A stretch of 64,000 nt of DNA from Gelidibacter salicanalis (GCF_007997285.1 NZ_VORX01000008.1:62001-126000); one strand, 5' to 3'. Positions 25,898 to 36,084 are shown, numbered from the stretch's first letter. The notes: generated from the sequence alone by a model not told the origin. Numbers and translations are program-made.

Positions 25898-28813
25898 ATG
25901 CGATTACTTTTTTCCCTCCTGTTATGTCTTTTTATTTTTCAAAGTTCTGCCCAGAACTCTAAAAATCCATTGGCAACCAAGGATGCAGCTGCACAACAGA
26001 AATGGGTGGATGACCTCTATAATTCAATGAGCCTTCGCGAACGCATTGGCCAGTTATTTATGGCTCGCGCGGTGTCTAACAATAATAAGGCGAATGAAGC
26101 GGAAGTGGCCAGGTTGATCAATGATCATCAAATTGGAGGCATCATCTATTCCTCTGGTGGACCGGTAAAACAAGCAAATTTGAACAACCGTTACCAAGCG
26201 ATTTCCAAAGTTCCTCTGTTGATTGGTATGGATGCTGAATGGGGATTGAGCATGCGTTTAGACTCTACTTATGCATTTCCATATAACATGACGCTTGGTG
26301 CAATTACCGATAATTCACTAGTTGAGCAAATGGGCAGACAGCTGGGCGAACATTGTAAACGGATTGGAGTGCATTTTAATTTTGCACCTGATGTGGATAT
26401 CAATACCAACCCAAAAAATCCCATCATCGGTAACCGCTCCTTTGGTGAGGATCGTGATAACGTAACCGCAAAATCCTTAGCGTTCATGAAAGGTATCCAA
26501 AGTGTTGGTGTTTTGGCCAATGCTAAACATTTTCCAGGCCACGGCGATACGGATACAGATAGTCATAAAACCTTGCCTACAATTAACTTTAATGAGCAAC
26601 GCATAGATTCCATAGAACTTTATCCCTATAAAAAACTAATTAAAGAAGGCTTATCCAGCGTGATGGTGGCCCATTTAAATGTGCCTAGTTTAGAACCTAA
26701 GGCAGGTACACCCTCATCGCTGTCCAAACGAATTATTACAGATTTATTAAAAGATCGAATGGAATTTGAAGGTTTAATTTTTACCGACGCTCTAGAAATG
26801 AAAGGCGTCTCTAACTTTAGCAAGCCTGGAGACATTGATCTGGCCGCTTTTATGGCGGGTAATGATGTGCTCCTTATTTCAGAAAACATTCCTGTGGCTA
26901 TAGATAAAATGGTAGCGGCTTATGAAACTAAAGTTTTTGATGAGGCACGTCTGGCGCATTCCGTGAAAAAGATTTTGATGGCTAAGTATAAAGTGGGGTT
27001 GCATAACTATGTACCAATAGGCACCAAAAATTTGGTCGCGGATCTTAACCGGTTAAAGGACGATTTGCTCTATGAGCAACTCATGGAAAATGCTATAACC
27101 GTAGTGCGCAATCAAAAAGAAATTCTTCCATTGCGACATCTCGAAACAAAAAAAATAGCTTACGTTGAAATGGGCGATGCTGTAGACAATTCGGCATACC
27201 TTGAAGAATTAAGGAAGTATACAAAGGTCCACGAAATTAAAGCGGATAAGCTTGATCAATTGTTGACCAAATTGCAAAATTACAATACCGTCATAGTTGG
27301 CTTCCATAAATCGAACGTCAACCCTTGGAAACCTTATCAATTTTCTGAACGCGAAATGACTTGGCTCTATGAAATTGCCCGGACCAACACTGTCATCTTA
27401 GATATTTTTGCCCGTCCGTATGCGCTTATCGATTTGAAGTCTATACAAAATATTGAAGGCATTGTGGTCAGTTATCAAAACAGTGAAATCGCCATGCGCA
27501 AGTCCGCTCAACTAATTTTCGGCGCTATTCCTGCTAAAGGTACTTTACCGGTATCATCTGGAGCAAACTTTAAAGTTGGTGACGGATTTATCTATAACAG
27601 CATCCAATCCTTAAGTTATGGCCTTCCTGAATCGGTGGGCATGAGTTCAGAAAAACTGAAAAAGCTGGATTCCATGGCTAAACTTACCATCACCCGTAAA
27701 GCGGCTCCTGGATTGCAATTGTTAGTGGCGCGAAGAGGCAAAGTTATTTACAATAAAGCTTTCGGGAAACACACCTACAATGGGGATGAAAAAGTGGATT
27801 TAGATGATATGTACGACGTAGCATCCTTGACCAAAATTTTAGCCACCTTACCCTTGTTGATGGAGTTGGAAGAAAGAGGGCTGGTGTCTACAGAAACAAA
27901 ACTGTCTCAAATTTTACCAGAATATAGAGAGTCCAATAAAAAGAATATCACCTTAAAACAAATGCTCTCGCACTACGCGCGACTCAAACCGTGGATTCCG
28001 TTTTATACGGCAACTTTAGATGCGGCCAAAAAACCTGATCCCAAATACTACAGAAGAACATCGAGCCCAATGTTTAGCATTAAAGTGGCGGACGAGATGT
28101 ATCTGAGACATGATTATCCGGACACCATTCAGAAAATCATTAGGGATTCAGATTTATTACCAAGTTTACGCTACAGATATAGTGATTTTCCTTATTTTAT
28201 CTTAAAGAAATACATCGAGCGTTATTATGATAAAGGTTTGGATGAGTTGGTCCAAGAACACTTTTACCAATCGCTGGGTGCCAATCATACCACATATAAT
28301 CCGTCTTCACAATTTAGTAACTCTCAGTTGGTGCCATCAGAAGTTGATGATTATTATAGGCATCAAACTGTTCAAGGCTATGTGCACGATATGGGTGCGG
28401 CGATGCAGAATGGTGTGGGCGGTCACGCCGGCATCTTCAGCAATAGTAATGATGTGGCCAAAATTATGCAAATGTACCTTCAAAAAGGATTTTATGGTGG
28501 AAAACGCTATTTAAAAACAGAAACCGTAGACAAGTTTAATACGTGTTATTACTGTGAAACAGGCGTCAGACGTGGCATTGGATTTGACAAACCACAATTA
28601 GGGACGGCAGGACCAACCTGTGGTTGCGTGTCCCTGAGCAGTTTTGGACATTCCGGATTTACAGGTACATATGCGTGGGCAGATCCGGAACAGGAAATTG
28701 TATATGTATTTTTATCTAATAGAACCTATCCATCTGCTGCCAACAATGTCTTATTAAAGGAAGGTATTAGGACTGAAATTCAACGATTGATTTATGAAGC
28801 CATTATGGATTAA
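25898..28813 (+). CDS. NagZ-type glycoside hydrolase family 3 fused to a serine hydrolase (beta-lactamase class C fold)
   Basis: 971 residues. A signal peptide (1-18, cut near QSSAQ) precedes an N-terminal GH3 domain (about 30-370). That domain has the NagZ loop KHFPGHGDTDTDSH at 210-223 and the catalytic-type Asp297 in FTDALEM. A linker GH3_C-like region (370-570) is followed by a beta-lactamase/esterase-like domain (about 590-960) with SLTK (Ser643, Lys646), Tyr761 in YSD and GHSGFTG. NagZ hydrolyses GlcNAc-anhydroMurNAc. The fused serine hydrolase may trim peptides, which is inference. It precedes bshA. Confidence 0.87.
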   Translation: MRLLFSLLLCLFIFQSSAQNSKNPLATKDAAAQQKWVDDLYNSMSLRERIGQLFMARAVSNNNKANEAEVARLINDHQIGGIIYSSGGPVKQANLNNRYQAISKVPLLIGMDAEWGLSMRLDSTYAFPYNMTLGAITDNSLVEQMGRQLGEHCKRIGVHFNFAPDVDINTNPKNPIIGNRSFGEDRDNVTAKSLAFMKGIQSVGVLANAKHFPGHGDTDTDSHKTLPTINFNEQRIDSIELYPYKKLIKEGLSSVMVAHLNVPSLEPKAGTPSSLSKRIITDLLKDRMEFEGLIFTDALEMKGVSNFSKPGDIDLAAFMAGNDVLLISENIPVAIDKMVAAYETKVFDEARLAHSVKKILMAKYKVGLHNYVPIGTKNLVADLNRLKDDLLYEQLMENAITVVRNQKEILPLRHLETKKIAYVEMGDAVDNSAYLEELRKYTKVHEIKADKLDQLLTKLQNYNTVIVGFHKSNVNPWKPYQFSEREMTWLYEIARTNTVILDIFARPYALIDLKSIQNIEGIVVSYQNSEIAMRKSAQLIFGAIPAKGTLPVSSGANFKVGDGFIYNSIQSLSYGLPESVGMSSEKLKKLDSMAKLTITRKAAPGLQLLVARRGKVIYNKAFGKHTYNGDEKVDLDDMYDVASLTKILATLPLLMELEERGLVSTETKLSQILPEYRESNKKNITLKQMLSHYARLKPWIPFYTATLDAAKKPDPKYYRRTSSPMFSIKVADEMYLRHDYPDTIQKIIRDSDLLPSLRYRYSDFPYFILKKYIERYYDKGLDELVQEHFYQSLGANHTTYNPSSQFSNSQLVPSEVDDYYRHQTVQGYVHDMGAAMQNGVGGHAGIFSNSNDVAKIMQMYLQKGFYGGKRYLKTETVDKFNTCYYCETGVRRGIGFDKPQLGTAGPTCGCVSLSSFGHSGFTGTYAWADPEQEIVYVFLSNRTYPSAANNVLLKEGIRTEIQRLIYEAIMD

Positions 28814-28887
28814 TTTGAGGTTGTTGTAAGATTTTTCCATTTTGATCGACATTGTATAGATGTGGTATCATTTAAGTTTAAAATCTT

Positions 28888-28895
28888 TAACTTTG
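28888..28895 (+). promoter_or_regulatory. -7 promoter box for bshA
   Basis: TAACTTTG, an exact TAnnTTTG, 49 bases before the bshA ATG. No -33 TTG at a usual distance. Confidence 0.5.
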
Positions 28896-28944
28896 CTCAA
28901 TCCACTTAAGTGTCTCTAGCACTTATCAACTTAATATTTAAAGA

Positions 28945-30084
28945 ATGAAAATAGGAATTGTATGCTATCCAACTTTTGGAGGTAGTGGTGTGGTGGCAAC
29001 AGAGTTAGGTCTCGCCTTGTCAAAAAGAGGTCATGAGATTCATTTTATCACCTATAGCCAACCGGTAAGGTTGGATTTATTGGGCACAAACGTGCACTAT
29101 CACGAAGTTACAGTTCCAGAATATCCGCTTTTTCTATACCAACCTTACGAATTGGCCCTGTCCAGCAAATTAGTCGACATGGTAAAACTGCACGGTATTG
29201 AAATATTGCATGTTCATTATGCCATTCCGCATGCCTATGCCGCCTATATGGCCAAAATGATGCTTCAGGAGGAAGGGATATATGTTCCCATTGTAACCAC
29301 GCTTCACGGTACGGATATTACTTTAGTGGGCAGCCATCCCTTTTATAAACCTGCCGTAACCTTCAGCATCAACAAATCTGATGCGGTAACTTCAGTTTCT
29401 CAAAGTTTAAAGGACGATACCATGCGGCTCTTCAATATTAAAAACAACATTGATGTCGTACCCAATTTTATTGATTTTAGCCGACACAAAACCCAGTTTT
29501 CAGAATGTCAGCGTCACATTATAGCTAACGATGACGAACGTATCATAACCCACATTAGTAACTTCCGGAAAGTGAAACAAATTCCGGACGTTATCAATAT
29601 TTTTTATAACATCCAAAAGCAGATGCCCGCAAAATTAATGATGGTAGGCGAGGGACCGGAAAAAATGGAAGCAGAGCGTCTATGTGAAAAATTGGGCATA
29701 GAAGATAAGGTGGTGTTTTTTGGAAACAGTAATGAAATTGACAAGATTCTTTGTTTTAGCGATTTGTTCCTATTGCCATCCCAAACCGAAAGTTTTGGAT
29801 TGGCCGCGTTGGAAGCTATGGCCTCCGGCGTGCCAGTAATTTCTAGCAATACAGGTGGAATACCGGAAGTTAATATAGAAGGTGTTTCAGGATTTTTGAG
29901 TGACGTAAATGATGTGGAAGAAATGTCTAATAATGCCATTTATATTTTAAGTGATGAAACCCGTCTTGACACTTTTAAAGTCAACGCCGCAAAAGAAGCA
30001 GCAAAATTTGGCATTTCCAAAGTGGTGCCGCAATATGAAGCCATTTATTTGCGTACGCTTGAAAATAGTATGTTAAATAAATAA
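28945..30084 (+). CDS. bshA: N-acetyl-alpha-D-glucosaminyl L-malate synthase BshA
   Basis: 379 residues, the usual BshA length. The family opening IGIVCYPTFGGSGVVATELG holds the donor site, with THLHGTDITLVG-type motifs near 115-130 and the C-terminal TESFGLAALEAMASGVPVISS as the EX7E nucleotide-sugar block. It transfers GlcNAc from UDP-GlcNAc to L-malate, the first step of bacillithiol synthesis. The later genes bshB and bshC are not in this window. The preceding gene is the GH3 fusion, an order common in Bacteroidetes. Confidence 0.93.
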   Translation: MKIGIVCYPTFGGSGVVATELGLALSKRGHEIHFITYSQPVRLDLLGTNVHYHEVTVPEYPLFLYQPYELALSSKLVDMVKLHGIEILHVHYAIPHAYAAYMAKMMLQEEGIYVPIVTTLHGTDITLVGSHPFYKPAVTFSINKSDAVTSVSQSLKDDTMRLFNIKNNIDVVPNFIDFSRHKTQFSECQRHIIANDDERIITHISNFRKVKQIPDVINIFYNIQKQMPAKLMMVGEGPEKMEAERLCEKLGIEDKVVFFGNSNEIDKILCFSDLFLLPSQTESFGLAALEAMASGVPVISSNTGGIPEVNIEGVSGFLSDVNDVEEMSNNAIYILSDETRLDTFKVNAAKEAAKFGISKVVPQYEAIYLRTLENSMLNK

Positions 30085-30087
30085 TAT

Positions 30088-30095
30088 TAACTTTG
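30088..30095 (+). promoter_or_regulatory. -7 promoter box for the AraC-type regulator gene
   Basis: TAACTTTG, an exact TAnnTTTG, 46 bases before the ATG at 30142. A TTG at 30059 is 26 bases upstream, slightly beyond the usual range. Confidence 0.5.
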
Positions 30096-30141
30096 TACTG
30101 TTCCTTATTTTATTTCTGGAAAGCCACAAAATTTATACGAG

Positions 30142-31164
30142 ATGTTGACAATAAAAGTGAATTCCTTACCAGTAGATCTGGTCATTCAAGATTTGGCTAA
30201 CGCTTTACAACTGACCTATCAATTAAACTGTAAAGAATATCATTTAGAGCTCACGGGAGATGTGGGTAGAGGCTATATTAAAGCCATGATGCTCGAATCG
30301 GGGTTAGGCATCATTGAATACAACTGCCAATTTAATATGGACGTTGAAATACAATTTGTTAAAGACCTTACCCATCCTTTAAAATTTCTATACTGTACTA
30401 AAGGCAAATTCAACCATCGCTTCTCCGATGAAGCCGAGCGTCATGATCTTCAGGAATACCAACAAGCTATAGTGGCCAGTAAAGACTACAATGGCCACGT
30501 GATTGCATTCAAGAAAGACCAGGAAATTAATCTGTATAGTTTGGAGATGGATAGAGAGCAGTTTACATTAGATGAGTCGTGCACCTCTGAACTTATCCAA
30601 TCTGATCTCAAAGCAATTTTTGCTGATGTTTTAGCCACAAAAAGCTTTTATCATGAAGGCTTTTACAGTTTGGCTTTGGCCAAAGTATTTGAAGAAATTA
30701 AGAGCTTTCAGAACAATTTCTTTTTGCGACGTATTTTTATGATCAGCAGTGGTTATCAATTATTAGGTAAACAGATTGTGCAATACCAAGACGACTTAAA
30801 TCGTGAAGAAAATCGGCATATATTAAGACAATATGAGGTTGGCCGTGTACGAAAAGCGGCAGAATTTATCAAAATCAACTTGGAGAAGGCTTATCAAATA
30901 AATGACATTGCTCAAGAAGTTGGACTTACGGAAGCAAAGCTTCAAGAAGGATTTAAGATCTTATACAATACCACCGTTAACAATTTTATAAACGAGGTTC
31001 GCCTAGATTTAGCGTCTACACTGTTGCGGGATACGGCATTGAATATCTCAGAAGTTGTGTATAAGACTGGACTCACAAGTCGCAGTTATTTTTCCAAAAT
31101 TTTTAGGGATGCCTATCAAATGACGCCAACCCAATACCGAAGTCTCCATTTAAACAAGACATAA
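30142..31164 (+). CDS. AraC-family transcriptional regulator
   Basis: 340 residues. The C-terminal 100 residues form a double helix-turn-helix: INDIAQEVGLTEAKLQEGF is the first and ISEVVYKTGLTSRSYFSKIF the second, ending in the family's PTQYR. The N-terminal 220 residues are an unrecognised sensing region with a YxxG-rich N-terminus and no membrane helix. The regulated genes are not known; the neighbours bshA and the small porin are candidates. It is convergent with the barrel gene across a strong terminator. Confidence 0.88.
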   Translation: MLTIKVNSLPVDLVIQDLANALQLTYQLNCKEYHLELTGDVGRGYIKAMMLESGLGIIEYNCQFNMDVEIQFVKDLTHPLKFLYCTKGKFNHRFSDEAERHDLQEYQQAIVASKDYNGHVIAFKKDQEINLYSLEMDREQFTLDESCTSELIQSDLKAIFADVLATKSFYHEGFYSLALAKVFEEIKSFQNNFFLRRIFMISSGYQLLGKQIVQYQDDLNREENRHILRQYEVGRVRKAAEFIKINLEKAYQINDIAQEVGLTEAKLQEGFKILYNTTVNNFINEVRLDLASTLLRDTALNISEVVYKTGLTSRSYFSKIFRDAYQMTPTQYRSLHLNKT

Positions 31165-31166
31165 AA

Positions 31167-31197
31167 AAAAACCATCAAAGCATTTTTGATGGTTTTT
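31167..31197. terminator. Bidirectional hairpin terminator between the AraC regulator and the barrel gene
   Basis: Exact 13-base arms AAAAACCATCAAA (31167-31179) and their complement (31185-31197) around a GCATT loop. The A-run before and T-run after let it work on both strands, right after the AraC stop. Confidence 0.85.
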
Positions 31198-31232
31198 ATA
31201 AATGTACTTCATAACAGAAGCATATTGTTGAA

Positions 31233-31733
31233 TTAGAATTGGTATCTGATCCCTAAGGCAATGTCAAAATCTAAATCGTTATTGTCAAAAACATCATTTC
31301 CAAAACCAAATTCTGGTCTAAAATCTAATGATAACATTAACGGGATATCAAAGTTGTACTCAATACCTACTTGTCCGGCAAGAAAAACGAAGGTTTCACT
31401 ATCGTCATCACGGAATTTCTTGTCATTATAATCATAACTATAACTTGCAAGACCTGCTCCAGGACCTGCATACCAGTTAAAACCACCATCAATGTTCCAT
31501 ACCCATTGGTAAATACCTGCTAGTTTGAAACCATCGTAATGTTTTCCATTTCTAATTCCTAAATCTAATTCTAAACGATTCTCTGAACCAAGTGCGCGTT
31601 GGTAAGAAACTTCTGCACCAAACCCGTCACTATCTCCCAAACGTAAACCGATAGCGTTTGGAGAAATGTCCTGAGCATTCATCATCATAGTGCCGCCAAT
31701 AAAAGCGACTGCAATTAAAAATATTTTTTTCAT
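31233..31733 (-). CDS. Small outer-membrane beta-barrel protein
   Basis: 166 residues with a signal peptide (MKKIFLIAVAFIGGTMMMNAQ) and a barrel of about eight strands with alternating aromatic and small residues. The mature protein ends in F, the standard outer-membrane C-terminus. OmpA/OmpW/OprG-like small porins have this size and pattern, and I cannot pick one. Acidic loops (DNNDLDFD, DDDSETF) face outward. The gene has the best-spaced promoter seen here, CAAA/CAAATGTA read on the minus strand as TTTG-21-TACATTTG. Confidence 0.82.
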   Translation of the reverse strand: MKKIFLIAVAFIGGTMMMNAQDISPNAIGLRLGDSDGFGAEVSYQRALGSENRLELDLGIRNGKHYDGFKLAGIYQWVWNIDGGFNWYAGPGAGLASYSYDYNDKKFRDDDSETFVFLAGQVGIEYNFDIPLMLSLDFRPEFGFGNDVFDNNDLDFDIALGIRYQF

Positions 31734-31756
31734 AATGTTAGTTTTTAAGTTTGAAA

Positions 31757-31789
31757 CAAATGTACATGTTGCAGATCATATTTAACAAA
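31757..31789 (-). promoter_or_regulatory. Complete Bacteroidetes promoter for the barrel gene
   Basis: Read on the minus strand it has TTTG, 21 bases, then TACATTTG, matching the -33 TTTG and -7 TAnnTTTG consensus with standard spacing. The -7 box ends 24 bases before the ATG at 31733. Confidence 0.75.
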
Positions 31790-31878
31790 ATAATACGCTA
31801 ACTTTCTGTTAAATTCGGTTAAATACACCTAATTTTAACTGCTTATTTTAACAACCGCACTGAATTTTTTAGATACCG

Positions 31879-34806
31879 ATGGTTAGCCACTCCAACATTC
31901 CATTTCAAGACCTTTATAATCAGCTCGAAGGCCAATTATTCACTGATGAATTGATGAAAGCGCTCTACGCTACAGATGCTTCTGTATACAGAAAGTTGCC
32001 TGTTGCCGTTGCCTATCCCAAATCTTCTAAAGATCTTAAAACCTTGATCGCTTTTGCTAGTACATATAAAATTTCGTTAATACCGAGAACCGCGGGTACC
32101 TCGTTAGCGGGCCAGTGTGTGGGAGAAGGTATTGTAGTGGATGTCTCAAGATATTTTACGAAGATTTTAGACATTAATGAAAAGGAGAGAACTGTAACGG
32201 TGCAGCCGGGCGTGGTGCGGGATGAGCTCAATAATTACTTAAAACCCTTCGGTTTGTTTTTTGGCCCAAATACTTCTACCTCCAACCGTTGCATGATTGG
32301 CGGGATGGTTGGGAACAACTCTTCGGGCACAACCTCAATTCAATATGGTGTTACACGGGATAAGGTTCTTAAAATGAGGACCATTTTAAGCGATGGCAGT
32401 GATGCCATGTTCACGAAACTTAGTAAGGACGAGTTTTTTGAAAAAACCAAACAAAATACTTTAGAAGGTCATATTTACCAAAATATTTATACAGAACTTC
32501 AACCAGTAAAGGTGCAACAGCGCATTGTTGCTAACTTTCCAAAGCCTGAAATTCACCGACGGAACACCGGCTACGCGGTGGATGAATTATTAAAAAACGA
32601 AATTTTCAGCGCAAGCTTAGAGCGTTTTAATATGTGCAAGTTGCTATCGGGGAGTGAAGGCACGTTAGCCTTTACTACAGAAATAACGTTGCAACTCGAT
32701 CTGTTGCCACCCACAGAAAGCATTATGGTGGCTGCCCATTTTAAGAGCATCGAAACTTGTTTACAAAGTGTCGCTATGACCATGGAGCATCATCTATACA
32801 CTTGTGAGATGATGGACAAAACCATTTTGGACTGTACCAAGCAAAATAAAACCCAAGCCGAAAACAGAGCATTTATTATTGGTGATCCTGAAGCAATTTT
32901 AATGTGTGAAGTCCGTGCCACCACGTTTGAATCGGTGCAAAGACAAGCCGACGCCTTGGTATTGGCCATCCAAGAATCTGGATTGAGTTACGCTACACCA
33001 GTGTTAATTGGCCCTGAAATTGAAAAAGCCGTAGAATTGCGCAAAGCTGGCTTGGGATTGTTGGGTAACATGATTGGCGATAAAAAATCGGCCGCCTGTA
33101 TTGAAGACACCGCTGTGGCTTTGCCTGACTTGGCCAATTATATCAATGAATTTACCCAATTGATGAAAGGCCACGGCCAAAAAGCCATTTACTATGCCCA
33201 TGCTGGCGCTGGAGAATTACATTTAAGACCTATTTTAAATCTTAAAAAGAGTGCAGATGTGGCCCTTTTTAGACAAATAACCACTGATGTGGCGCAGTTG
33301 GTCAAAAAGTATCAAGGCTCGATGAGTGGGGAACATGGCGACGGAATTGTCCGGGCAGAATTTATTCCACTGATGATTGGTGAAGAAAATTACGACCTCT
33401 TGAAACGGGTTAAAAATCTGTTTGATCCACAGCATATTTTTAATCCGGGAAAAATAGTGGATGCCTATCCAATGGATGAAAATTTAAGATATCAGCCAGA
33501 CCGTACGGAACCAGAAATAGAAACTTTGTTGGATTTTTCCGCTTCTTTAGGAATTCTGAGAGAGGCCGAAAAATGCAATGGGTCCGGAGACTGTAGAAAG
33601 CTGCCTGAATTTGGAGGAACCATGTGTCCGAGTTACCGAGCGACCAGAAATGAAAAAGACACTACCCGTGGTAGAGCCAATGCATTGCGCGAATTTTTAA
33701 CCAATTCGGAAAAGGCCAATAAGTTCGATCATCAAGAATTGAAAGAGGTTTTTGACCTGTGCTTAAGTTGTAAAGCCTGCGCGAGTGAATGTCCGAGCAG
33801 TGTTGATGTAGCAAGTTTAAAAGCGGAGTTTCAGTACCAGTATCAAAAAGCAAATGGGGTACCTTTGCGCACAAAATTGTTTGCCTACAACAATGATCTA
33901 AACACCTATGCCAGTATATTCCCCAAGCTTACAAATTTCTTTTTCAGCAACGGATTCACGTCCTCCATAATCAAAAACAGCTTCAAGATAGCCAAGCAAC
34001 GGTCTTTACCATTAATTTCAACTTCAAGTTTAAGTACCTACATTAAAAACATTGTAGATCAAAAACATACCAAGAAAATTATTAAAACTGTTTACTTTTT
34101 TAATGATGAGTTTACCAACTACTTGGACGCTTCAATTGGCCAAGATGCCATAGAACTTCTCCGTGCTTTAAACTACGAGATAAAATTTGTGAAACACGCC
34201 GAATCCGGACGCGCATTTTTATCTAAAGGATTGCTGGAACAGGCCAAAAAAGTAGCCAATGCAAATGTGGCCATTTTTAAAGATCTGATAACAGCAGAGA
34301 CACCCTTAATCGGGATTGAACCGTCGGCAATTTTAACGTTTAGCGATGAATATCCAAAACTTGCCGATGATAAAGAAGCCGCGAGACATATCGCAAAACA
34401 CAGCTTTCTTATTGAAGAATTCATCCAACAGGAGCTCCTTTTAAACCACATTACTACCTCACAGTTTACTACAGACAAAAAAACCATAAAATTTCATGGG
34501 CACTGTCACCAAAAGGCACTGCGCAATCAATTATCAAGTTTTGCAGTATTAAACCTTCCTGAAAACTACACAGCTACACTAATTCCTAGTGGATGCTGCG
34601 GCATGGCCGGAAGTTTCGGGTATGAAGCAGAACATTATGAAGTGAGTATGCAAGTGGGTGAGCAGACGTTGTTCCCAGCGGTGAGATTGGCCCCAGAAGA
34701 CACTATAATTTCTGCAAATGGCACCAGTTGTAGGCACCAAATTAAAGACGGCACCCAAAAAGAAGCCTTGCATCCCATTAGCATTTTAAGACGTGCACTT
34801 TTATAG
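31879..34806 (+). CDS. Fused FAD-linked oxidase and Fe-S protein (GlcD plus GlpC type, D-lactate/2-hydroxyacid dehydrogenase-like)
   Basis: 975 residues in one chain. Residues about 40-470 form a PCMH-type FAD domain with PP-loop PRTAGTSLAG (69-78) and the C-terminal FAD-oxidase region. The Fe-S section has Cys566, Cys572 and Cys583, then Cys628, 631, 634 and 638. The C-terminal 300 residues hold CCG-like motifs (HGHCHQKAL, SGCCGMAGSFG). Such fusions oxidise D-lactate, glycolate or other 2-hydroxyacids and pass electrons to quinones. Substrate unknown. A near-miss -7 box (TAATTTTA) is upstream. Confidence 0.88.
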   Translation: MVSHSNIPFQDLYNQLEGQLFTDELMKALYATDASVYRKLPVAVAYPKSSKDLKTLIAFASTYKISLIPRTAGTSLAGQCVGEGIVVDVSRYFTKILDINEKERTVTVQPGVVRDELNNYLKPFGLFFGPNTSTSNRCMIGGMVGNNSSGTTSIQYGVTRDKVLKMRTILSDGSDAMFTKLSKDEFFEKTKQNTLEGHIYQNIYTELQPVKVQQRIVANFPKPEIHRRNTGYAVDELLKNEIFSASLERFNMCKLLSGSEGTLAFTTEITLQLDLLPPTESIMVAAHFKSIETCLQSVAMTMEHHLYTCEMMDKTILDCTKQNKTQAENRAFIIGDPEAILMCEVRATTFESVQRQADALVLAIQESGLSYATPVLIGPEIEKAVELRKAGLGLLGNMIGDKKSAACIEDTAVALPDLANYINEFTQLMKGHGQKAIYYAHAGAGELHLRPILNLKKSADVALFRQITTDVAQLVKKYQGSMSGEHGDGIVRAEFIPLMIGEENYDLLKRVKNLFDPQHIFNPGKIVDAYPMDENLRYQPDRTEPEIETLLDFSASLGILREAEKCNGSGDCRKLPEFGGTMCPSYRATRNEKDTTRGRANALREFLTNSEKANKFDHQELKEVFDLCLSCKACASECPSSVDVASLKAEFQYQYQKANGVPLRTKLFAYNNDLNTYASIFPKLTNFFFSNGFTSSIIKNSFKIAKQRSLPLISTSSLSTYIKNIVDQKHTKKIIKTVYFFNDEFTNYLDASIGQDAIELLRALNYEIKFVKHAESGRAFLSKGLLEQAKKVANANVAIFKDLITAETPLIGIEPSAILTFSDEYPKLADDKEAARHIAKHSFLIEEFIQQELLLNHITTSQFTTDKKTIKFHGHCHQKALRNQLSSFAVLNLPENYTATLIPSGCCGMAGSFGYEAEHYEVSMQVGEQTLFPAVRLAPEDTIISANGTSCRHQIKDGTQKEALHPISILRRALL

Positions 34807-34899
34807 ACACGGTAAACCGGCATATATAACCAGTTTGAAATGAGTATCTATAGTGATTAGTACGTTACACATGAAATTTATAAAGATCTCATAATTAAA

Positions 34900-34923
34900 T
34901 TATTAGGTTATTAGGTTATTAAG
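34900..34923. repeat. Short octanucleotide tandem repeat
   Basis: About three copies of TTATTAGG (the last diverges to TTATTAAG) in the aroC upstream gap. Too short to be functional on its own. Confidence 0.5.
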
Positions 34924-34967
34924 AATGGATTTTTGCAATTTAAAATTCTTAAAAACTTTTAAAACTC

Positions 34968-34975
34968 TATTTTTG
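34968..34975 (+). promoter_or_regulatory. -7 promoter box for aroC
   Basis: TATTTTTG, an exact TAnnTTTG, 41 bases before the ATG at 35017. Confidence 0.5.
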
Positions 34976-35016
34976 TTTCTCTCAGAATACAATTACATTA
35001 GCATAAAATAAGAAAT

Positions 35017-36084
35017 ATGGCAGGGAATTCCTTTGGAAAATTGTTCAAACTCACCACTTTTGGAGAGTCTCATGGCGCCGCAATTGGTGGTGTAATTGAT
35101 GGATGCCCTTCAGGCATACACCTCGATTTTGAAGCGATTCAATTAGAAATGGACCGTCGCAAACCGGGACAGTCAGACATTGTAACCCAAAGAAAGGAAT
35201 CAGACTTTGTTGAATTTCTCTCCGGAATTTTTGAAGGTCAGACTACAGGTGTACCTATTGGTTTTATCATTAAAAATACCAATCAAAAATCGAATGACTA
35301 TTCGCATATAAAAGATGTGTACCGTCCGAGTCACGCTGATTACACCTATGATCAAAAATATGGAGTGCGTGATTATAGAGGTGGCGGTAGAAGTTCAGCG
35401 CGAGAAACGGCCTGTCGCGTTGTTGCCGGGGCCATTGCAAAACAAGTGCTTAAAGACGTTAAGATTCATGCCTATACATCCTCAGTGGGCGACTTGTTTT
35501 TAGAGAAACCCTATCAAGATTTAGACTTCTCATTGATTGAAAGTAACACTGTACGATGCCCTGATGAAACTATTGCAAATCAAATGATTGAACGTATCAG
35601 AGAAATAAGAAAACAGGGCGATACCATTGGTGGTACCGTGACTTGCGTCATTCAAAATTTACCTGCAGGATTGGGAGAACCCGTATTCGATAAATTGCAC
35701 GCTGAACTTGGCAAAGCCATGCTTTCCATCAACGCCGTAAAAGGTTTTGAATATGGCAGCGGTTTTTGTGGAGCGAAAATGAAAGGCAGCGATCATAATG
35801 ATCAATTTAATGCAGACGGCAGTACCAAAACCAACTTATCTGGAGGCATACAAGGTGGCATCAGTAACGGAATGGACATCTATTTCCGCGTGGCTTTCAA
35901 GCCTGTGGCCACCCTTATACAAAAGCAAGAAACACTCGATAATCAAGGGAATATCGTCGAAATGCAGGGTAAAGGCAGACATGATCCTTGTGTTGTGCCT
36001 AGAGCCATTCCTATTGTGGAAGCTATGGCGGCCTTGGTGCTAGTGGACTATCATTTGTTACGCAAGCAAGAGTTTCATAAGTAA
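35017..36084 (+). CDS. aroC: Chorismate synthase
   Basis: 355 residues. Signatures include TFGESHG near the start, [13 protein letters not shown], and the SARETA block [20 protein letters not shown]. It uses FMN and NADPH to convert EPSP to chorismate, the last step of the shikimate pathway. It stands alone on its own promoter; no other aromatic synthesis gene is in the window. The ATG at 35017 fits the family start ([19 protein letters not shown]). Confidence 0.96.
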   Translation: MAGNSFGKLFKLTTFGESHGAAIGGVIDGCPSGIHLDFEAIQLEMDRRKPGQSDIVTQRKESDFVEFLSGIFEGQTTGVPIGFIIKNTNQKSNDYSHIKDVYRPSHADYTYDQKYGVRDYRGGGRSSARETACRVVAGAIAKQVLKDVKIHAYTSSVGDLFLEKPYQDLDFSLIESNTVRCPDETIANQMIERIREIRKQGDTIGGTVTCVIQNLPAGLGEPVFDKLHAELGKAMLSINAVKGFEYGSGFCGAKMKGSDHNDQFNADGSTKTNLSGGIQGGISNGMDIYFRVAFKPVATLIQKQETLDNQGNIVEMQGKGRHDPCVVPRAIPIVEAMAALVLVDYHLLRKQEFHK

